A stretch of DNA of 64,000 bases from Allolucifera butyrica (lineage in GTDB: Bacteria; Bacillota; Negativicutes; Sporomusales; UPPP01): positions 1-64,000 of the forward strand of contig NZ_UPPP01000074.1 in NCBI RefSeq assembly GCF_900476375.1. The letters run 5' to 3'. The notes below the pieces were generated by a model, which saw only the letters and a program-made list of their open reading frames with translations, had not been told where the DNA came from and did not search any database. Made by a program: the position numbers and the translations under genes. Positions 25,004-34,027 of the stretch are shown here, piece after piece (the stretch's first letter is position 1; every line of letters starts with the position of its first letter).

Positions 25004-26680
25004 TTACGATTTTTGTGCTTTCGCCCAGGAATCGCGCAATGAAACGATCCGGTTAAAAACAAGCTGTCCCGGGCGGGAATCCACCGTATCTACGCAGAAA
25101 TAACCCTGCCGCAGAAATTGGTATCTAGTTCCCGGTTCTGCCGCCGCCAGCCCGGGCTCCACAAAGCATTGCAGGACGTCCAGCGAATTAGGATTTAAAT
25201 TAGTTTTATAATCTTCCCCTTCATCGGGGTTCTCCACATTGAAAAGGTTATCGTACAAGCGGGCTTCGGCCTTGACAGCATGAGCGGCGGAAACCCAGTG
25301 AAGCGTCCCCTTTACCTTCTTCCCGCTGGCGGCACCGCCGCTTTTTGTATCCGGGTCATAGGTACAGTGAACGGCCACAACATTTCCTGCCCCATCTTTG
25401 ACAACCCGTTCACATTTAATAATATAGGCGTGCTTTAAGCGGACTTCCTGACCGGGAGCAAGACGGAAGAATTTTTTCGGTGGATTTTCACAGAAATCTT
25501 CCTGTTCGATGAACAGTTCCCGGGAAAAAGGAATGGTACGATTCCCCATTTCCGGTTTTTCCGGGTTATTTTCCGCCGCCAGTTCTTCGGTTACTCCCTC
25601 CGGATAGTTGTCAATAACCACCTTTAACGGCCGCAGTACAGCCATGGCCCGCATTGCCCGGGCATTCAGGTCTTCCCGGATACAATGCTCCAAAAGGGCA
25701 ATATCCACAATGCTGTTGCTTTTGGCTACGCCGATGCGGTCACAAAAGTCCCTGATTGCTTCCGGCGTATAGCCTCGCCGCCGTAAGCCGGAAATGGTCG
25801 GCATGCGGGGGTCGTCCCACCCGTTTACGTATTTCTGTTCGACCAGTTCCCGTAATTTCCGCTTGCTCATTACGGTGTAATTTAAATTAAGCCGGGCAAA
25901 TTCGATCTGCTGCGGACGATATTCGTGCTCCACTGCCGCCAGCACCCAGTCATACAACGGCCGGTGATCCTCAAATTCCAGGGTACAAATGGAATGCGTG
26001 ACCTTTTCTATCGCGTCGGATAAGGGATGCGCATAGTCATACATAGGATAAATGCACCATTGGTTACCCGTCCGGTGATGATGGGAGCGTAAGATCCGGT
26101 AGAGAACGGGATCTCTCATGTTTAAATTGGGCGATGCCATATCAATTTTAGCCCGGAGCACTCTGGAACCGTCCGGGAATTCTCCCTGCCGCATGCGCTC
26201 AAATAAGTCCAGATTCTCGGCTACGGAACGGTTCCGGTAGGGGCTTTCCTGGCCCGGCTGCGTCAATGTACCACGGTAATCCCGGATTTCCTGCGCGCTA
26301 AGGTCGCAGACATAAGCTTTTCCTTTCCGGATCAACAGTACCGCATATTCGTAGAGCCGTCCGAAGTAATCCGAAGCATAAAACATCCGGTCCTGCCAGT
26401 CAAAACCCAGCCACCTGACGTCTTCCTGGATGGAGTCGACATACTCCACATCTTCTTTACTGGGATTGGTATCATCAAAGCGCAAATTGCAAAGTCCTCC
26501 GTTTTGGGCGGCAATGCCAAAATTAAGACAAATCGACTTTGCGTGGCCAATGTGAAGATAGCCGTTCGGTTCCGGCGGAAAGCGCGTGTGCACCCGGCCC
26601 TGATGTTTATTAGTACGAGCATCTTCATCAATAATATTCTGGATAAAGTTGGACGATGGCATAGAAGCTTCTGTGGTCAT
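25004..26680 (-). CDS. glnS: Glutaminyl-tRNA synthetase
   Basis: A protein of 558 residues, normal for bacterial GlnRS. Class I motifs are [17 protein letters not shown] (HIGH) and VMSKRKL (KMSKS type). The C-terminal anticodon-binding beta barrels end [17 protein letters not shown] at 26680 follows AAGGAG. The open frame extends 41 codons further upstream, but that part lies in a MITE-like repeat and is probably not translated. Presence of GlnRS indicates direct charging of tRNA-Gln, which many Firmicutes lack. Confidence 0.95.
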   Translation of the reverse strand: MTTEASMPSSNFIQNIIDEDARTNKHQGRVHTRFPPEPNGYLHIGHAKSICLNFGIAAQNGGLCNLRFDDTNPSKEDVEYVDSIQEDVRWLGFDWQDRMFYASDYFGRLYEYAVLLIRKGKAYVCDLSAQEIRDYRGTLTQPGQESPYRNRSVAENLDLFERMRQGEFPDGSRVLRAKIDMASPNLNMRDPVLYRILRSHHHRTGNQWCIYPMYDYAHPLSDAIEKVTHSICTLEFEDHRPLYDWVLAAVEHEYRPQQIEFARLNLNYTVMSKRKLRELVEQKYVNGWDDPRMPTISGLRRRGYTPEAIRDFCDRIGVAKSNSIVDIALLEHCIREDLNARAMRAMAVLRPLKVVIDNYPEGVTEELAAENNPEKPEMGNRTIPFSRELFIEQEDFCENPPKKFFRLAPGQEVRLKHAYIIKCERVVKDGAGNVVAVHCTYDPDTKSGGAASGKKVKGTLHWVSAAHAVKAEARLYDNLFNVENPDEGEDYKTNLNPNSLDVLQCFVEPGLAAAEPGTRYQFLRQGYFCVDTVDSRPGQLVFNRIVSLRDSWAKAQKS

Positions 26681-26698
26681 ATTGTTAACTCCTTCTCC

Positions 26699-26871
26699 GA
26701 GCCTGCTTAAAAAGCGCATCAATCCCATTTTTCGCAGTCCTCTGTCATTATTTTGGAGTGCGAAATGTGGGACCCGTTGTTGCGGCTGCGCGTTCTCACT
26801 CAACGTACGCCTGAGTACGCCTCGTTCGAATGCTCGCCGCGCCTAGTATCTGCATCTTTTTAAGCAGGCTC
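26699..26871. repeat. MITE-like element, family B, complete copy
   Basis: A 173-base element with perfect 16-bp terminal inverted repeats, GAGCCTGCTTAAAAAG and CTTTTTAAGCAGGCTC. It contains no gene of its own and ends seven bases from the glnS ribosome site. Together with an AT-rich stretch it fills the 326-base gap between glnS and the HD-GYP gene. Confidence 0.75.
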
Positions 26872-27006
26872 TCACCGGTATAGTAATTATATTAGTATTA
26901 GCTATATACTAAATATTTCCTTCCAATCTGTCAAATATCCGCATTTTCTCTGTTACCCGACAATAATTCTCCTGAGAAAGAAAGACCCAATTCTTTTCAA
27001 CTTCAT

Positions 27007-28134
27007 TTACCCATTAAAATGTTTCTTCGAGTCAAATGTATGCAGCTTTTGTAATAAATCCAGCACTTCCTCCATCTTAAAAATCTTGCTGATAAATAAT
27101 TCCGGGTATTGGGCCAGATCAACTTCCTTACCCTTTGGGACAAAATAACCGTCCGCATCGGTAACAATGTAGATGAGCGGACGCTCCTGACAGACCGGTG
27201 TTACTTTAAGGACAACCCCGGTTTCGCCGGTATTTAATTTTACAATCGACCCTACGGGATAAAGCGCTATATTACTCAAAAAAACATGCAATATATCCGG
27301 ATCAAAATGCTTTTCGGCCGTAGCCATTAAAATCTCATAGGCTTTATGCGGCGGTAATGCCTTCCGGTAGGCCCGGTCGGCGGTCAAAGCATCATATACA
27401 TCGGCAATAGCGGCGATGCGGGCAAATTCATGAATATCGTCGCCGGCTAGCCGGCGGGGATAACCGCTTCCATCCATCCGTTCGTGATGCTGATAAGCGA
27501 CATGGGCCGATAAAATCTGCAGGTCGGGATTCCGCCGTAACATATCAAAGCCCATATCGGGATGCTTTTGGAGTAATTCCATTTCTGCCGCTGTCAAAGT
27601 GCCTTGTTTATTCAATATTTCGTTTGGTATACCCAACTTGCCGATATCATGCAGTAAAGCTCCCAGGGCCAATTCCCGGAGCCGGCCGTAAGGATAGTCC
27701 AGTTTGACCCCTGTCAGTACGGAAAGAATACAAACATTCACCGAATGACCGAAAGTATATTCATCATATTGCCGGATATCCGTCAGGTGCACCATATGCT
27801 CACCATGCTGTAAAATTTCATCAACAATATTCCGGGCAACCGCATTCAATTTGGAAAAGTCATGATGAAAACCGCCGCGGAATTTCTCAAATGCCTCTTT
27901 CACCTGTTTGATGGCTTTAATCCGCGTTTCCTCCCGGATAACTTCCGGAATAACAACGTCTGCCGCTAAAGAACTTTGGATATAGACTGAATAAATCCCC
28001 AGCTCCCGTAAACGTTGAATATACCGCTGGGTCAGCAATACACCCCGCCCCAGCAGGATTCTCCCTTCGGCGCTGAAAATGTCCCGGGCAGTCACCATTC
28101 CCGGAATTAATGCATCAATAGAAATTCGCTGCAT
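27007..28134 (-). CDS. HD-GYP domain c-di-GMP phosphodiesterase-like protein
   Basis: A protein of 375 residues. The N-terminal 100 residues are a short alpha/beta region seen in many stand-alone HD-GYP proteins (ARDIFSAEGRILLGRGVLL). The HD-GYP domain spans about residues 125-290 with LHDIGKLGIP and HHERMDGSGYPRRL, so the metal-binding His/Asp and GYP triad are intact. These enzymes hydrolyse cyclic di-GMP. No receiver or PAS domain is attached, so the input signal is unknown. ATG 28134 follows GAAGGG by eight bases. Confidence 0.88.
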   Translation of the reverse strand: MQRISIDALIPGMVTARDIFSAEGRILLGRGVLLTQRYIQRLRELGIYSVYIQSSLAADVVIPEVIREETRIKAIKQVKEAFEKFRGGFHHDFSKLNAVARNIVDEILQHGEHMVHLTDIRQYDEYTFGHSVNVCILSVLTGVKLDYPYGRLRELALGALLHDIGKLGIPNEILNKQGTLTAAEMELLQKHPDMGFDMLRRNPDLQILSAHVAYQHHERMDGSGYPRRLAGDDIHEFARIAAIADVYDALTADRAYRKALPPHKAYEILMATAEKHFDPDILHVFLSNIALYPVGSIVKLNTGETGVVLKVTPVCQERPLIYIVTDADGYFVPKGKEVDLAQYPELFISKIFKMEEVLDLLQKLHTFDSKKHFNG

Positions 28135-28269
28135 AAACAACGCCCTTCAATTCACCGGTATTTATTTGGGGCCGGGTCTTTCTTGTATCGTTAACCATGC
28201 CTTCGGTTCCCTTCGTACTTATTTTTCGTTCCATCCGCCCTCGTTGCCTTCCCATTTTTCTTGGGATCA

Positions 28270-28342
28270 GAAAGTATAACTTTTCGGGTTGTTTCTAGAA
28301 TAACACATGCTTCTTAAGAAAGCCGAAAAGTAAAATACTTTC
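28270..28342. repeat. Inverted-repeat element, family C, copy 1
   Basis: A 73-base unit: GAAAGTATAACTTTTCGG at the left is the near-complement of CCGAAAAGTAAAATACTTTC at the right, with TTCTTAAGAA near the right arm. A second copy in reverse orientation lies at 63545-63616. It accounts for much of the 359-base gap between the HD-GYP gene and the next gene. The rest of that gap is AT-rich with no gene seen. Confidence 0.7.
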
Positions 28343-28493
28343 TTGGTATCATAATTTTTTAGCAATACTTTCTATTTATTCTTGGACATTTCGCCTAAAT
28401 CCTTTTTAGATCGCCAAAATCATCCAAGAAAGTAAAGCATATTCCCCTTCTTTTGCGGGTATATTATCAAAATCACCAACGGGGGGGGAAACT

Positions 28494-28892
28494 ATGTTTG
28501 GCTGGCATGTAGTGTGTAATGACTGCAACAATGCGATCACACCACTAGGACTGCTTACAGAAAAAGAAGCTGTTACAACGGCGGAACTTCATTGCCTGGA
28601 AACAGGCCATCTGGCTTTTGCCGAAGATTATGGCGGTTATCTGCAAATGAAAGAAATTGTACAGTCCTTTGTCAGACAAGGCTGTATACCACTTTGGTCG
28701 GGCTGCATCATTCGCTGCGAAACTTGCAATGAAGTCATCGGACGGACCAAAAATATCCGCCAGGTGCTCACCACCATCCGTTCCCATGAACACGGCTTTC
28801 CCGGCCATACAATTACTAAACAGCCTATCTATCTGTCTGAACCGATTGATACCAACCGGATACCAAAACATTATATGAAAGAAGAACAATAA
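28494..28892 (+). CDS. Protein with two tandem CCHH zinc-finger-like repeats, function unknown
   Basis: A protein of 132 residues preceded by GGGGGG. It shows an internal duplication. Repeat 1 has Cys8, Cys11, His33, His39 (CNDCNNAI, then ELHCLETGH). Repeat 2 has Cys75, Cys78, His98, His105 (CETCNEVI, then RSHEHGFPGH). The spacing is nearly the same in both, which suggests two small zinc sites of the Cys2His2 kind. I do not recognise the family. The gene stands alone and has its own terminator. Confidence 0.75.
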   Translation: MFGWHVVCNDCNNAITPLGLLTEKEAVTTAELHCLETGHLAFAEDYGGYLQMKEIVQSFVRQGCIPLWSGCIIRCETCNEVIGRTKNIRQVLTTIRSHEHGFPGHTITKQPIYLSEPIDTNRIPKHYMKEEQ

Positions 28893-28895
28893 AGG

Positions 28896-28938
28896 GACCT
28901 TCCAAAAAGCAAAAACGCTTTTTGAAGGTCCCTTTTAT
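28896..28938. terminator. Bidirectional terminator
   Basis: GGGACCTTCCAAAAAGC pairs with GCTTTTTGAAGGTCCC (one bulge), flanked by A and T runs. Confidence 0.85.
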
Positions 28939-28945
28939 TGTTTAC

Positions 28946-30223
28946 TCATCTTTCACCGATCGCTTTTGTCAACTTAGCCTTATTTGCGTTGTAATCGTAG
29001 AGGGCTTGAACATAATTGGTCTTAGCCTGGGTCAGAGCCAGTTGGGCATCAATTACATCCAGGTTCGTGCCTGCTCCGGCCGCATATTTTGTCTGAGCAA
29101 TTTTCACGTCCTCTTCCGCTTTATCGACAGCTACTTTGGACGTTTCAATCCGGCTTTCCGCTTCTTTCATATTCATATACGCCTGACGGACTTCCAGTTC
29201 GATCGCATCCCGGTTTTGTTTGTCCTGTTCCTTTACTTTATCAAGAGTACTTTCGGCCTGCTTAACCTGAGAATGGGTCAATCCGCCGTCAAAAATGTTC
29301 CAACTGGCATTAATGCCTATGGACCAGTTACTATCCTGACTGGAGAATTCGGGACCACTCCAGCCTTGCAACCCACTTAAGGCTATCGTCGGTTTTCCGG
29401 AACTGTCGGCCACTTTCACACCTGCTTTAGCCGCCGCCACCGTATCCTCCGACTGCCCGACTTCCGGGCGGTTGGACAATGCCTGTTGAATGCACTCGTT
29501 CAGAGGTAAATCAAATTGAGTGTAGGTAAGTTCATCTTTCAGTATACTTTGTGTGCTTTGCGGGATTCCAATTGTATTATTTAGACTGGCCACCGCAACA
29601 TTATAATCATTTTGCGCCTTTGTTAAGTTTTGCCGGGCATTTGCCACTTCTACTTCGGAACGCAGTACATCCACTTTGGCGACGGTGCCGGCATCATACT
29701 GGGCCTGCACATTTTCCAGGTGCCCATTCAAATTATCCAGTGCTTCCTGGTTAACCTGAACCATGTTATGCGCCTGGAGAACATCAAAATAGGCAGTTGT
29801 CGCATCCAGTTTGACCTGTGCTCTGGCCGTCTCCACGCCTAAATCCGCTGCCTGAGCGTTTAATTTTGCCTCTTCTACCGACCCTTCCACTCTGCCGCCG
29901 GTATATAGGGGTACGCTGAGCTTCAGGGATGTACTAAACAGGTTTCCCGCCGGAGTTTCCAAATTGGCGCTGCCGCGGGTGGCGGAACTGCCGAGAGAAA
30001 AGGTTGGTTCTTTTCCCGCCTGAGCTAGCTTAATTCCCCATGCTGCTTTTTCTTTATCGTCAACTGCCATTTGGATGCTGGGATTATTTTTCAAAGCCAT
30101 AGCAACACTGTCATCCAATGACAACATTGGGGCATCAGCCCAAGCTGCCGTCGCATTCAACAAAAGCCATCCGCCGCTAAACGCTACCGCCAAATGCCTT
30201 TTCCACATCTGCTTCCGCATCAT
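28946..30223 (-). CDS. TolC-family outer membrane efflux protein
   Basis: A protein of 425 residues. ATG at 30223 follows GGGGAG by seven bases; the frame extends upstream through a palindromic operator and is not used there. Residues 1-28 are a signal peptide ending AWADA. Two copies of the OEP repeat follow (from about residue 35 and 240), each with the long coiled-coil helices typical of TolC trimers (QVKLDATTAYFDVLQAHN; AIELEVRQAYMNMKEAESRI). It would provide the outer membrane exit duct for the RND systems. The operator resembles the one before the second RND operon. Confidence 0.9.
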   Translation of the reverse strand: MMRKQMWKRHLAVAFSGGWLLLNATAAWADAPMLSLDDSVAMALKNNPSIQMAVDDKEKAAWGIKLAQAGKEPTFSLGSSATRGSANLETPAGNLFSTSLKLSVPLYTGGRVEGSVEEAKLNAQAADLGVETARAQVKLDATTAYFDVLQAHNMVQVNQEALDNLNGHLENVQAQYDAGTVAKVDVLRSEVEVANARQNLTKAQNDYNVAVASLNNTIGIPQSTQSILKDELTYTQFDLPLNECIQQALSNRPEVGQSEDTVAAAKAGVKVADSSGKPTIALSGLQGWSGPEFSSQDSNWSIGINASWNIFDGGLTHSQVKQAESTLDKVKEQDKQNRDAIELEVRQAYMNMKEAESRIETSKVAVDKAEEDVKIAQTKYAAGAGTNLDVIDAQLALTQAKTNYVQALYDYNANKAKLTKAIGER

Positions 30224-30250
30224 GTTCTTTCTCCCCTTGCCGCAATATAC

Positions 30251-30266
30251 GACTGACCAGTCAGTC
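30251..30266 (-). promoter_or_regulatory. TetR-type operator upstream of the tolC-like gene
   Basis: GACTGA-CCAG-TCAGTC, an inverted repeat 28 bases upstream of the start codon. Thirteen of 15 positions match a site at 43212-43229 before the second RND adaptor gene. Confidence 0.55.
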
Positions 30267-30390
30267 ATGTTTTATAATAACACTGTTTAGGCCTTTAGTC
30301 TACCGGGTAAATGTGACAGGATCAAAAACCGGTTCATAACCCGGTCTAAGATGGGATATACTAACATAAAACACCTACGAAAGGTCTGTT

Positions 30391-31824
30391 ATGCGCGTAC
30401 GACCCTTTTATTACTGGCTAATTTTACTGGTAGCCGTCCCACTGCTTCTCTATGCCGTGGACTATTTCTATTTTTATTATCAGGAAAAGCCCCTGCCGGG
30501 TTTGCCTATGCAGGCAATGCCGCCCATTAATGCCAATACCCGCCTGCTGGTCATAGCTCCCCATTGTGATGATGAAACGCTTGGTACCGCCGGTATGATC
30601 CACGACGTAATCCAGGCCGGCGGTCACGTACGGGTTGTCATTGTTACCAACGGCGACGGTTTTACCTTCGCTACAGAGGAAGAATTCAAACGCTTATTGT
30701 TAACAGGCGAAGATTACGTGCAATCGGGCTATACACGTCAGCGCGAATCCAAACGGGCGCTGGCTTTATTGGGAGTACCGGCACAGGACATTTTGTTTCT
30801 CGGTTATCCCGACCGGGGTATAACCAGCTTATGGGAAACAAACTGGGATTTAGCAAGTCCGTATACATCCAGATATACGCAATACAATCATTCTCCTTAT
30901 TCGGCCACCTTTCATCCCGGTGCCGTTTATGCCGGTCAAAACCTGTTGAATGATTTACAGAAAATCATTCTGTCCTTTGCCCCGAATTATATTCTTGCCC
31001 CGCATCCCAATGATGAGCACCCCGACCACGCCGCCGTTTGGGCCTTTATCTTGGCTGCAGTCCTTGAAAATAAGCTGAGCGGCCAATTAGAGGTGCCAAA
31101 CTTTTTTACCTATTTGGTTCATCGCGGCGATTATCCGATTCCCCACGGGTATTTACCCAATGCTTCGCTCTTACCGCCGAAACCTCTTGCCCTGTTATAT
31201 CCCTCTGTCTGGCATGTTTATCCTTTGCCGCCGGAACTGAAAAACCTAAAGCGAACGGCCATCGAAGAGTACCGGAGTCAAATCAAAGTGCCGATCATGG
31301 CCGGGTTGTTAAACAGTTTTACCCGCCAAAACGAATTATTTGCCGAACCGAATATTTCTTCCATCGCAACGGTATCGTCCACACTAGATTTGCGGAACCT
31401 GTCTTCCTGGCAGCAAGCTCCGCTGTTGCTGGAAAATCCGGCAGGTATAAATCCGTTAAGCGCTCTGGAACAAAAGGGGAAAATCATGTCGGTCTATGGC
31501 CTTATCCAGGACCGGTCATTATGGCTGCATCTGCCAATTACCGGATTTTCCGCTACCCGGAACGGATATCACTTAGCTGTTATCAGTTGGTTTCGGACCG
31601 GCGACGGCCAATACAAACGGGATTACAAAGCCTTCTCTTTCGATAATTCCGAAGCCAGTATTCCCCCCTCAGACATCTTCCGTTACAAGGAGGACGTTAT
31701 TATAAAATTACCGTTTCCTTCGCATCCACCTGCTTTTTTTTATTTGCGTGCAATAACGAAAGATCATTATGGCGCTGTAATTAATCACAGCGCCTGGCAA
31801 CCGATACTGAACGGGGAAATTTAA
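30391..31824 (+). CDS. Membrane-anchored PIG-L/LmbE-family deacetylase
   Basis: A protein of 477 residues. Residues 8-28 form an N-terminal membrane anchor. The PIG-L domain covers about residues 48-240: APHCDDETLG is the usual PHPDDE motif with Cys in place of Pro, and HPNDEHPDH carries the third zinc ligand. These zinc enzymes remove acetyl groups from N-acetylglucosamine-type substrates. The C-terminal 190 residues look like a beta-rich accessory domain I cannot name. The active site probably faces outside. Confidence 0.82.
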   Translation: MRVRPFYYWLILLVAVPLLLYAVDYFYFYYQEKPLPGLPMQAMPPINANTRLLVIAPHCDDETLGTAGMIHDVIQAGGHVRVVIVTNGDGFTFATEEEFKRLLLTGEDYVQSGYTRQRESKRALALLGVPAQDILFLGYPDRGITSLWETNWDLASPYTSRYTQYNHSPYSATFHPGAVYAGQNLLNDLQKIILSFAPNYILAPHPNDEHPDHAAVWAFILAAVLENKLSGQLEVPNFFTYLVHRGDYPIPHGYLPNASLLPPKPLALLYPSVWHVYPLPPELKNLKRTAIEEYRSQIKVPIMAGLLNSFTRQNELFAEPNISSIATVSSTLDLRNLSSWQQAPLLLENPAGINPLSALEQKGKIMSVYGLIQDRSLWLHLPITGFSATRNGYHLAVISWFRTGDGQYKRDYKAFSFDNSEASIPPSDIFRYKEDVIIKLPFPSHPPAFFYLRAITKDHYGAVINHSAWQPILNGEI

Positions 31825-31852
31825 CCTACTTATCTAGTGTATGACCCTATAA

Positions 31853-31887
31853 AAACGGGAGAGCCTTCAAGGCTTCTCCCGTTTTTA
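31853..31887. terminator. Bidirectional terminator
   Basis: AAACGGGAGAGCC pairs with GGCTTCTCCCGTTT around TTCAA, followed by TT; serves the deacetylase gene and the DUF1657 gene. Confidence 0.85.
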
Positions 31888-31894
31888 ACATGAT

Positions 31895-32092
31895 TCAATC
31901 CTGCATTTGATTTTCCGCCGTAGAACTCAGCCGGCTGTTTAATTGACTAATATGGCGATCCATATCATTGGACATTTGCTCAAACATTTGTTGCGCCGAT
32001 TTATCTTCCGTAGACTGCGCAAAGGCAGCATACGTTCCTTTGGCTGACTCAGCGGCAGCGACTGCTTTTTGTAAATCTTTTTTTACGGTCAT
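31895..32092 (-). CDS. DUF1657 small protein
   Basis: A protein of 65 residues, helical and Gln/Ser rich (TVKKDLQKAVAAAESAKGTYAAFAQSTED), matching DUF1657. Members usually flank spoVA-type genes in spore formers, as here with spoVAD directly upstream. AAGGAGG precedes the ATG. Function unknown. Confidence 0.85.
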   Translation of the reverse strand: MTVKKDLQKAVAAAESAKGTYAAFAQSTEDKSAQQMFEQMSNDMDRHISQLNSRLSSTAENQMQD

Positions 32093-32183
32093 TCGCTTTC
32101 CTCCTTGTTTTTTTGGTGAACCAATGATAGTATTCGGCTCTGTTGTTCAATTTATAAGTGGAATTTGCAGGCTGCAGTCTACT

Positions 32184-33230
32184 TTACTCTGCCTCAATAG
32201 CAACCGCATGGGCGATACAGGGGATAGACTCTTTCTGCTGATAGGAGGTCGTGCTATGTAGACTCCCCGTACCCATCAACAAAATTTTTTTCAAGTTGCC
32301 GGCCTGTAATTGCCGGTATAAATAACCGGTAAAGACTATACCCGAACTTGCACAGCCACTTGCCCCCGATTGTGTGTCCTGTTCCCCGCGGTAGATCATG
32401 CAGCCGCAATCTTCATAGTTGGCGGTTATATCCAGTCCCTTCTCCTGCATGAGTTGAATAACCAGCTTCTTGCCGACCCTTCCCAAATCGCCGGTATAGA
32501 TCATATCGTAGTAGGCAGGCTGACGGCCTGTATCCTGAATATGCTGCCACAGTGTGTCAACAGCAGCGGGGGCCATGGCCGGTCCCATCGCATTCGGGTC
32601 CTTGATGCCCAGATCCACAATTTTCCCTACCGTCGCTACGGTTATCCGCGGTCCCTGACCGGTCAATGACAGTACCGTCCCCGCCGCACCGGTAACTGTC
32701 CACTGGGAGATGGGGGGACGTTGTACACCTTGCTCCGTCGGAAACCGGTACTGACGTTCGGCAGCATCATGATGGCTGGAAACTCCCACCGCAACTTTAT
32801 TGCCAAACCCTCCGTCAAGTAAAACAGAGCCCAGAAGCAGGCCCTCCGCTAAGGTTGAGCAGGCGCCGTACAAGCCCAGAAACGGACGACCCAAGCTCCG
32901 CATGGCAAAATGGGTCGACATTAATTGGTTAAGAAGGTCGCCTGCCAGTATATAATCAATCTCATCCATTTGGCTGCTATCTTTGGCTACGGCTTCTTTG
33001 ACAGCCCATTCCAGCATAAAGGATTCACATTTTTCCCAACTGGGATGCTGACCGATTGTATCTTCCATAATCTTGTCATAATAGGAAGCAAGCAATCCCT
33101 GTCCTTCCATGGGACCGACAATATTAGCCGTTCCGGTCACGTACGGCGGAACAGCAAAAACAATGCTTTGTTTGCCTTGTTTTTTCTGCAACGTATTCTC
33201 CCCCTGCTCCGTCATAAATTCAACTTTCAT
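32184..33230 (-). CDS. spoVAD: Stage V sporulation protein AD (SpoVAD)
   Basis: A protein of 348 residues of the SpoVAD family, a thiolase-fold protein that binds dipicolinic acid and takes part in its movement across the inner spore membrane. Family marks include GPMEGQGLLASYYD, LGLYGACSTLAEGL, QWTVTGAAGTVLS and GASGCASS. Usually spoVAC and spoVAE are adjacent; here only DUF1657 follows. The start ATG at 33230 has no good ribosome site, and an in-frame ATG at 33215 is an alternative. Confidence 0.9.
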   Translation of the reverse strand: MKVEFMTEQGENTLQKKQGKQSIVFAVPPYVTGTANIVGPMEGQGLLASYYDKIMEDTIGQHPSWEKCESFMLEWAVKEAVAKDSSQMDEIDYILAGDLLNQLMSTHFAMRSLGRPFLGLYGACSTLAEGLLLGSVLLDGGFGNKVAVGVSSHHDAAERQYRFPTEQGVQRPPISQWTVTGAAGTVLSLTGQGPRITVATVGKIVDLGIKDPNAMGPAMAPAAVDTLWQHIQDTGRQPAYYDMIYTGDLGRVGKKLVIQLMQEKGLDITANYEDCGCMIYRGEQDTQSGASGCASSGIVFTGYLYRQLQAGNLKKILLMGTGSLHSTTSYQQKESIPCIAHAVAIEAE

Positions 33231-33315
33231 GTTTTCTTATTGTAAGCCCCCAGGAAAAAAATAATTCGCGCCGGTTAAAAATTCCGTTTTGTAATTGGTT
33301 GCAACAGTGGACAAA

Positions 33316-33480
33316 CTAGTGGTCTGTAAACTCTAAAGCTACAGGATGAATTGCGAGAGGTTTTTCGTCCTGTGAGGCGGAGGAGGCGCGCATATCGGAA
33401 ATCTGTAAGCCGACGACAACAAAGCAGGGCGGAAAACTTCTCGTAAGAACACTATAGAATTAGGGTTTACAGACCACTGG
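33316..33480. repeat. MITE-like element, family A, complete copy
   Basis: A 165-base element bounded by CTAGTGGTCTGTAAAC and GTTTACAGACCACTGG. Interior contains GGATGAATTGCGAGAG and CGTCCTG, shared with the partial copy at 24861. No coding capacity. It fills most of the gap between spoVAD and the methyltransferase gene. Confidence 0.75.
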
Positions 33481-33508
33481 ATTCAAATCAAATTGTGACA
33501 AGGAGGCA

Positions 33509-34027
33509 CTAATCTTTCAGTAATTCTAGTGCCTGCCGCTCCGCGGGAAGCCTCAATTTCCAAAGCAGCAGAAAATTGGCCGCCGACGCTACGATAGCCG
33601 TAATCCACGCTTGAAAGAGGAGCGGAACAACGGCCAGTTCAACAATTACCGCGCCATAATTCGGATGCGACAGATAGCGGTAGGGCCCTGCGTAAATTTT
33701 CGGACTTCCCGGCAGCACCAGGACTCTCGTATTCCAACATTTTCCCAGACTGAGAATACACCAATACCGCAAACTCTGAGCAGTAATCAGCAATACTGCC
33801 CAGGCAGGCCACCAGTCACTAACAGCGGCGCCGCGAATAAGGGCTTCCGCCGGCCAGCCTATCAGCCATCCGCCATGAAGAACAAAAAAAAGCGGATAAT
33901 GGCGCGCGCCAAATTCCCGGGCCCCCAGACTCATTAGATAGCGCCGGTTACGATAAGCAATCGAGAGTTCGATGCATCGCTCCGCTGCCAAAATCAGAAC
34001 CAGACCCATTACGATTTTTACTACCAT
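33509..34027 (-). CDS. Isoprenylcysteine carboxyl methyltransferase-family membrane protein (BpsB-like)
   Basis: A protein of 172 residues with about four to five membrane spans. The C-terminal half has the family core: YWCILSLGKCWNTRVLVLPGS, then GPYRYLSHPNYGAVIVELAVVPLL, which binds S-adenosylmethionine. Its ATG overlaps the end of the polyketide synthase gene by seven bases. In Bacillus, bpsB next to the type III synthase bpsA methylates alkylpyrone products, and this pair has the same arrangement. Role as product methyltransferase is inferred from that. Confidence 0.8.
   Translation of the reverse strand: MVVKIVMGLVLILAAERCIELSIAYRNRRYLMSLGAREFGARHYPLFFVLHGGWLIGWPAEALIRGAAVSDWWPAWAVLLITAQSLRYWCILSLGKCWNTRVLVLPGSPKIYAGPYRYLSHPNYGAVIVELAVVPLLFQAWITAIVASAANFLLLWKLRLPAERQALELLKD

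Noticed and set aside
26681-26803. N-terminal extension of GlnRS by 41 residues
   Set aside because: Encoded by the family B repeat; a clear ribosome site precedes the internal ATG at 26680.
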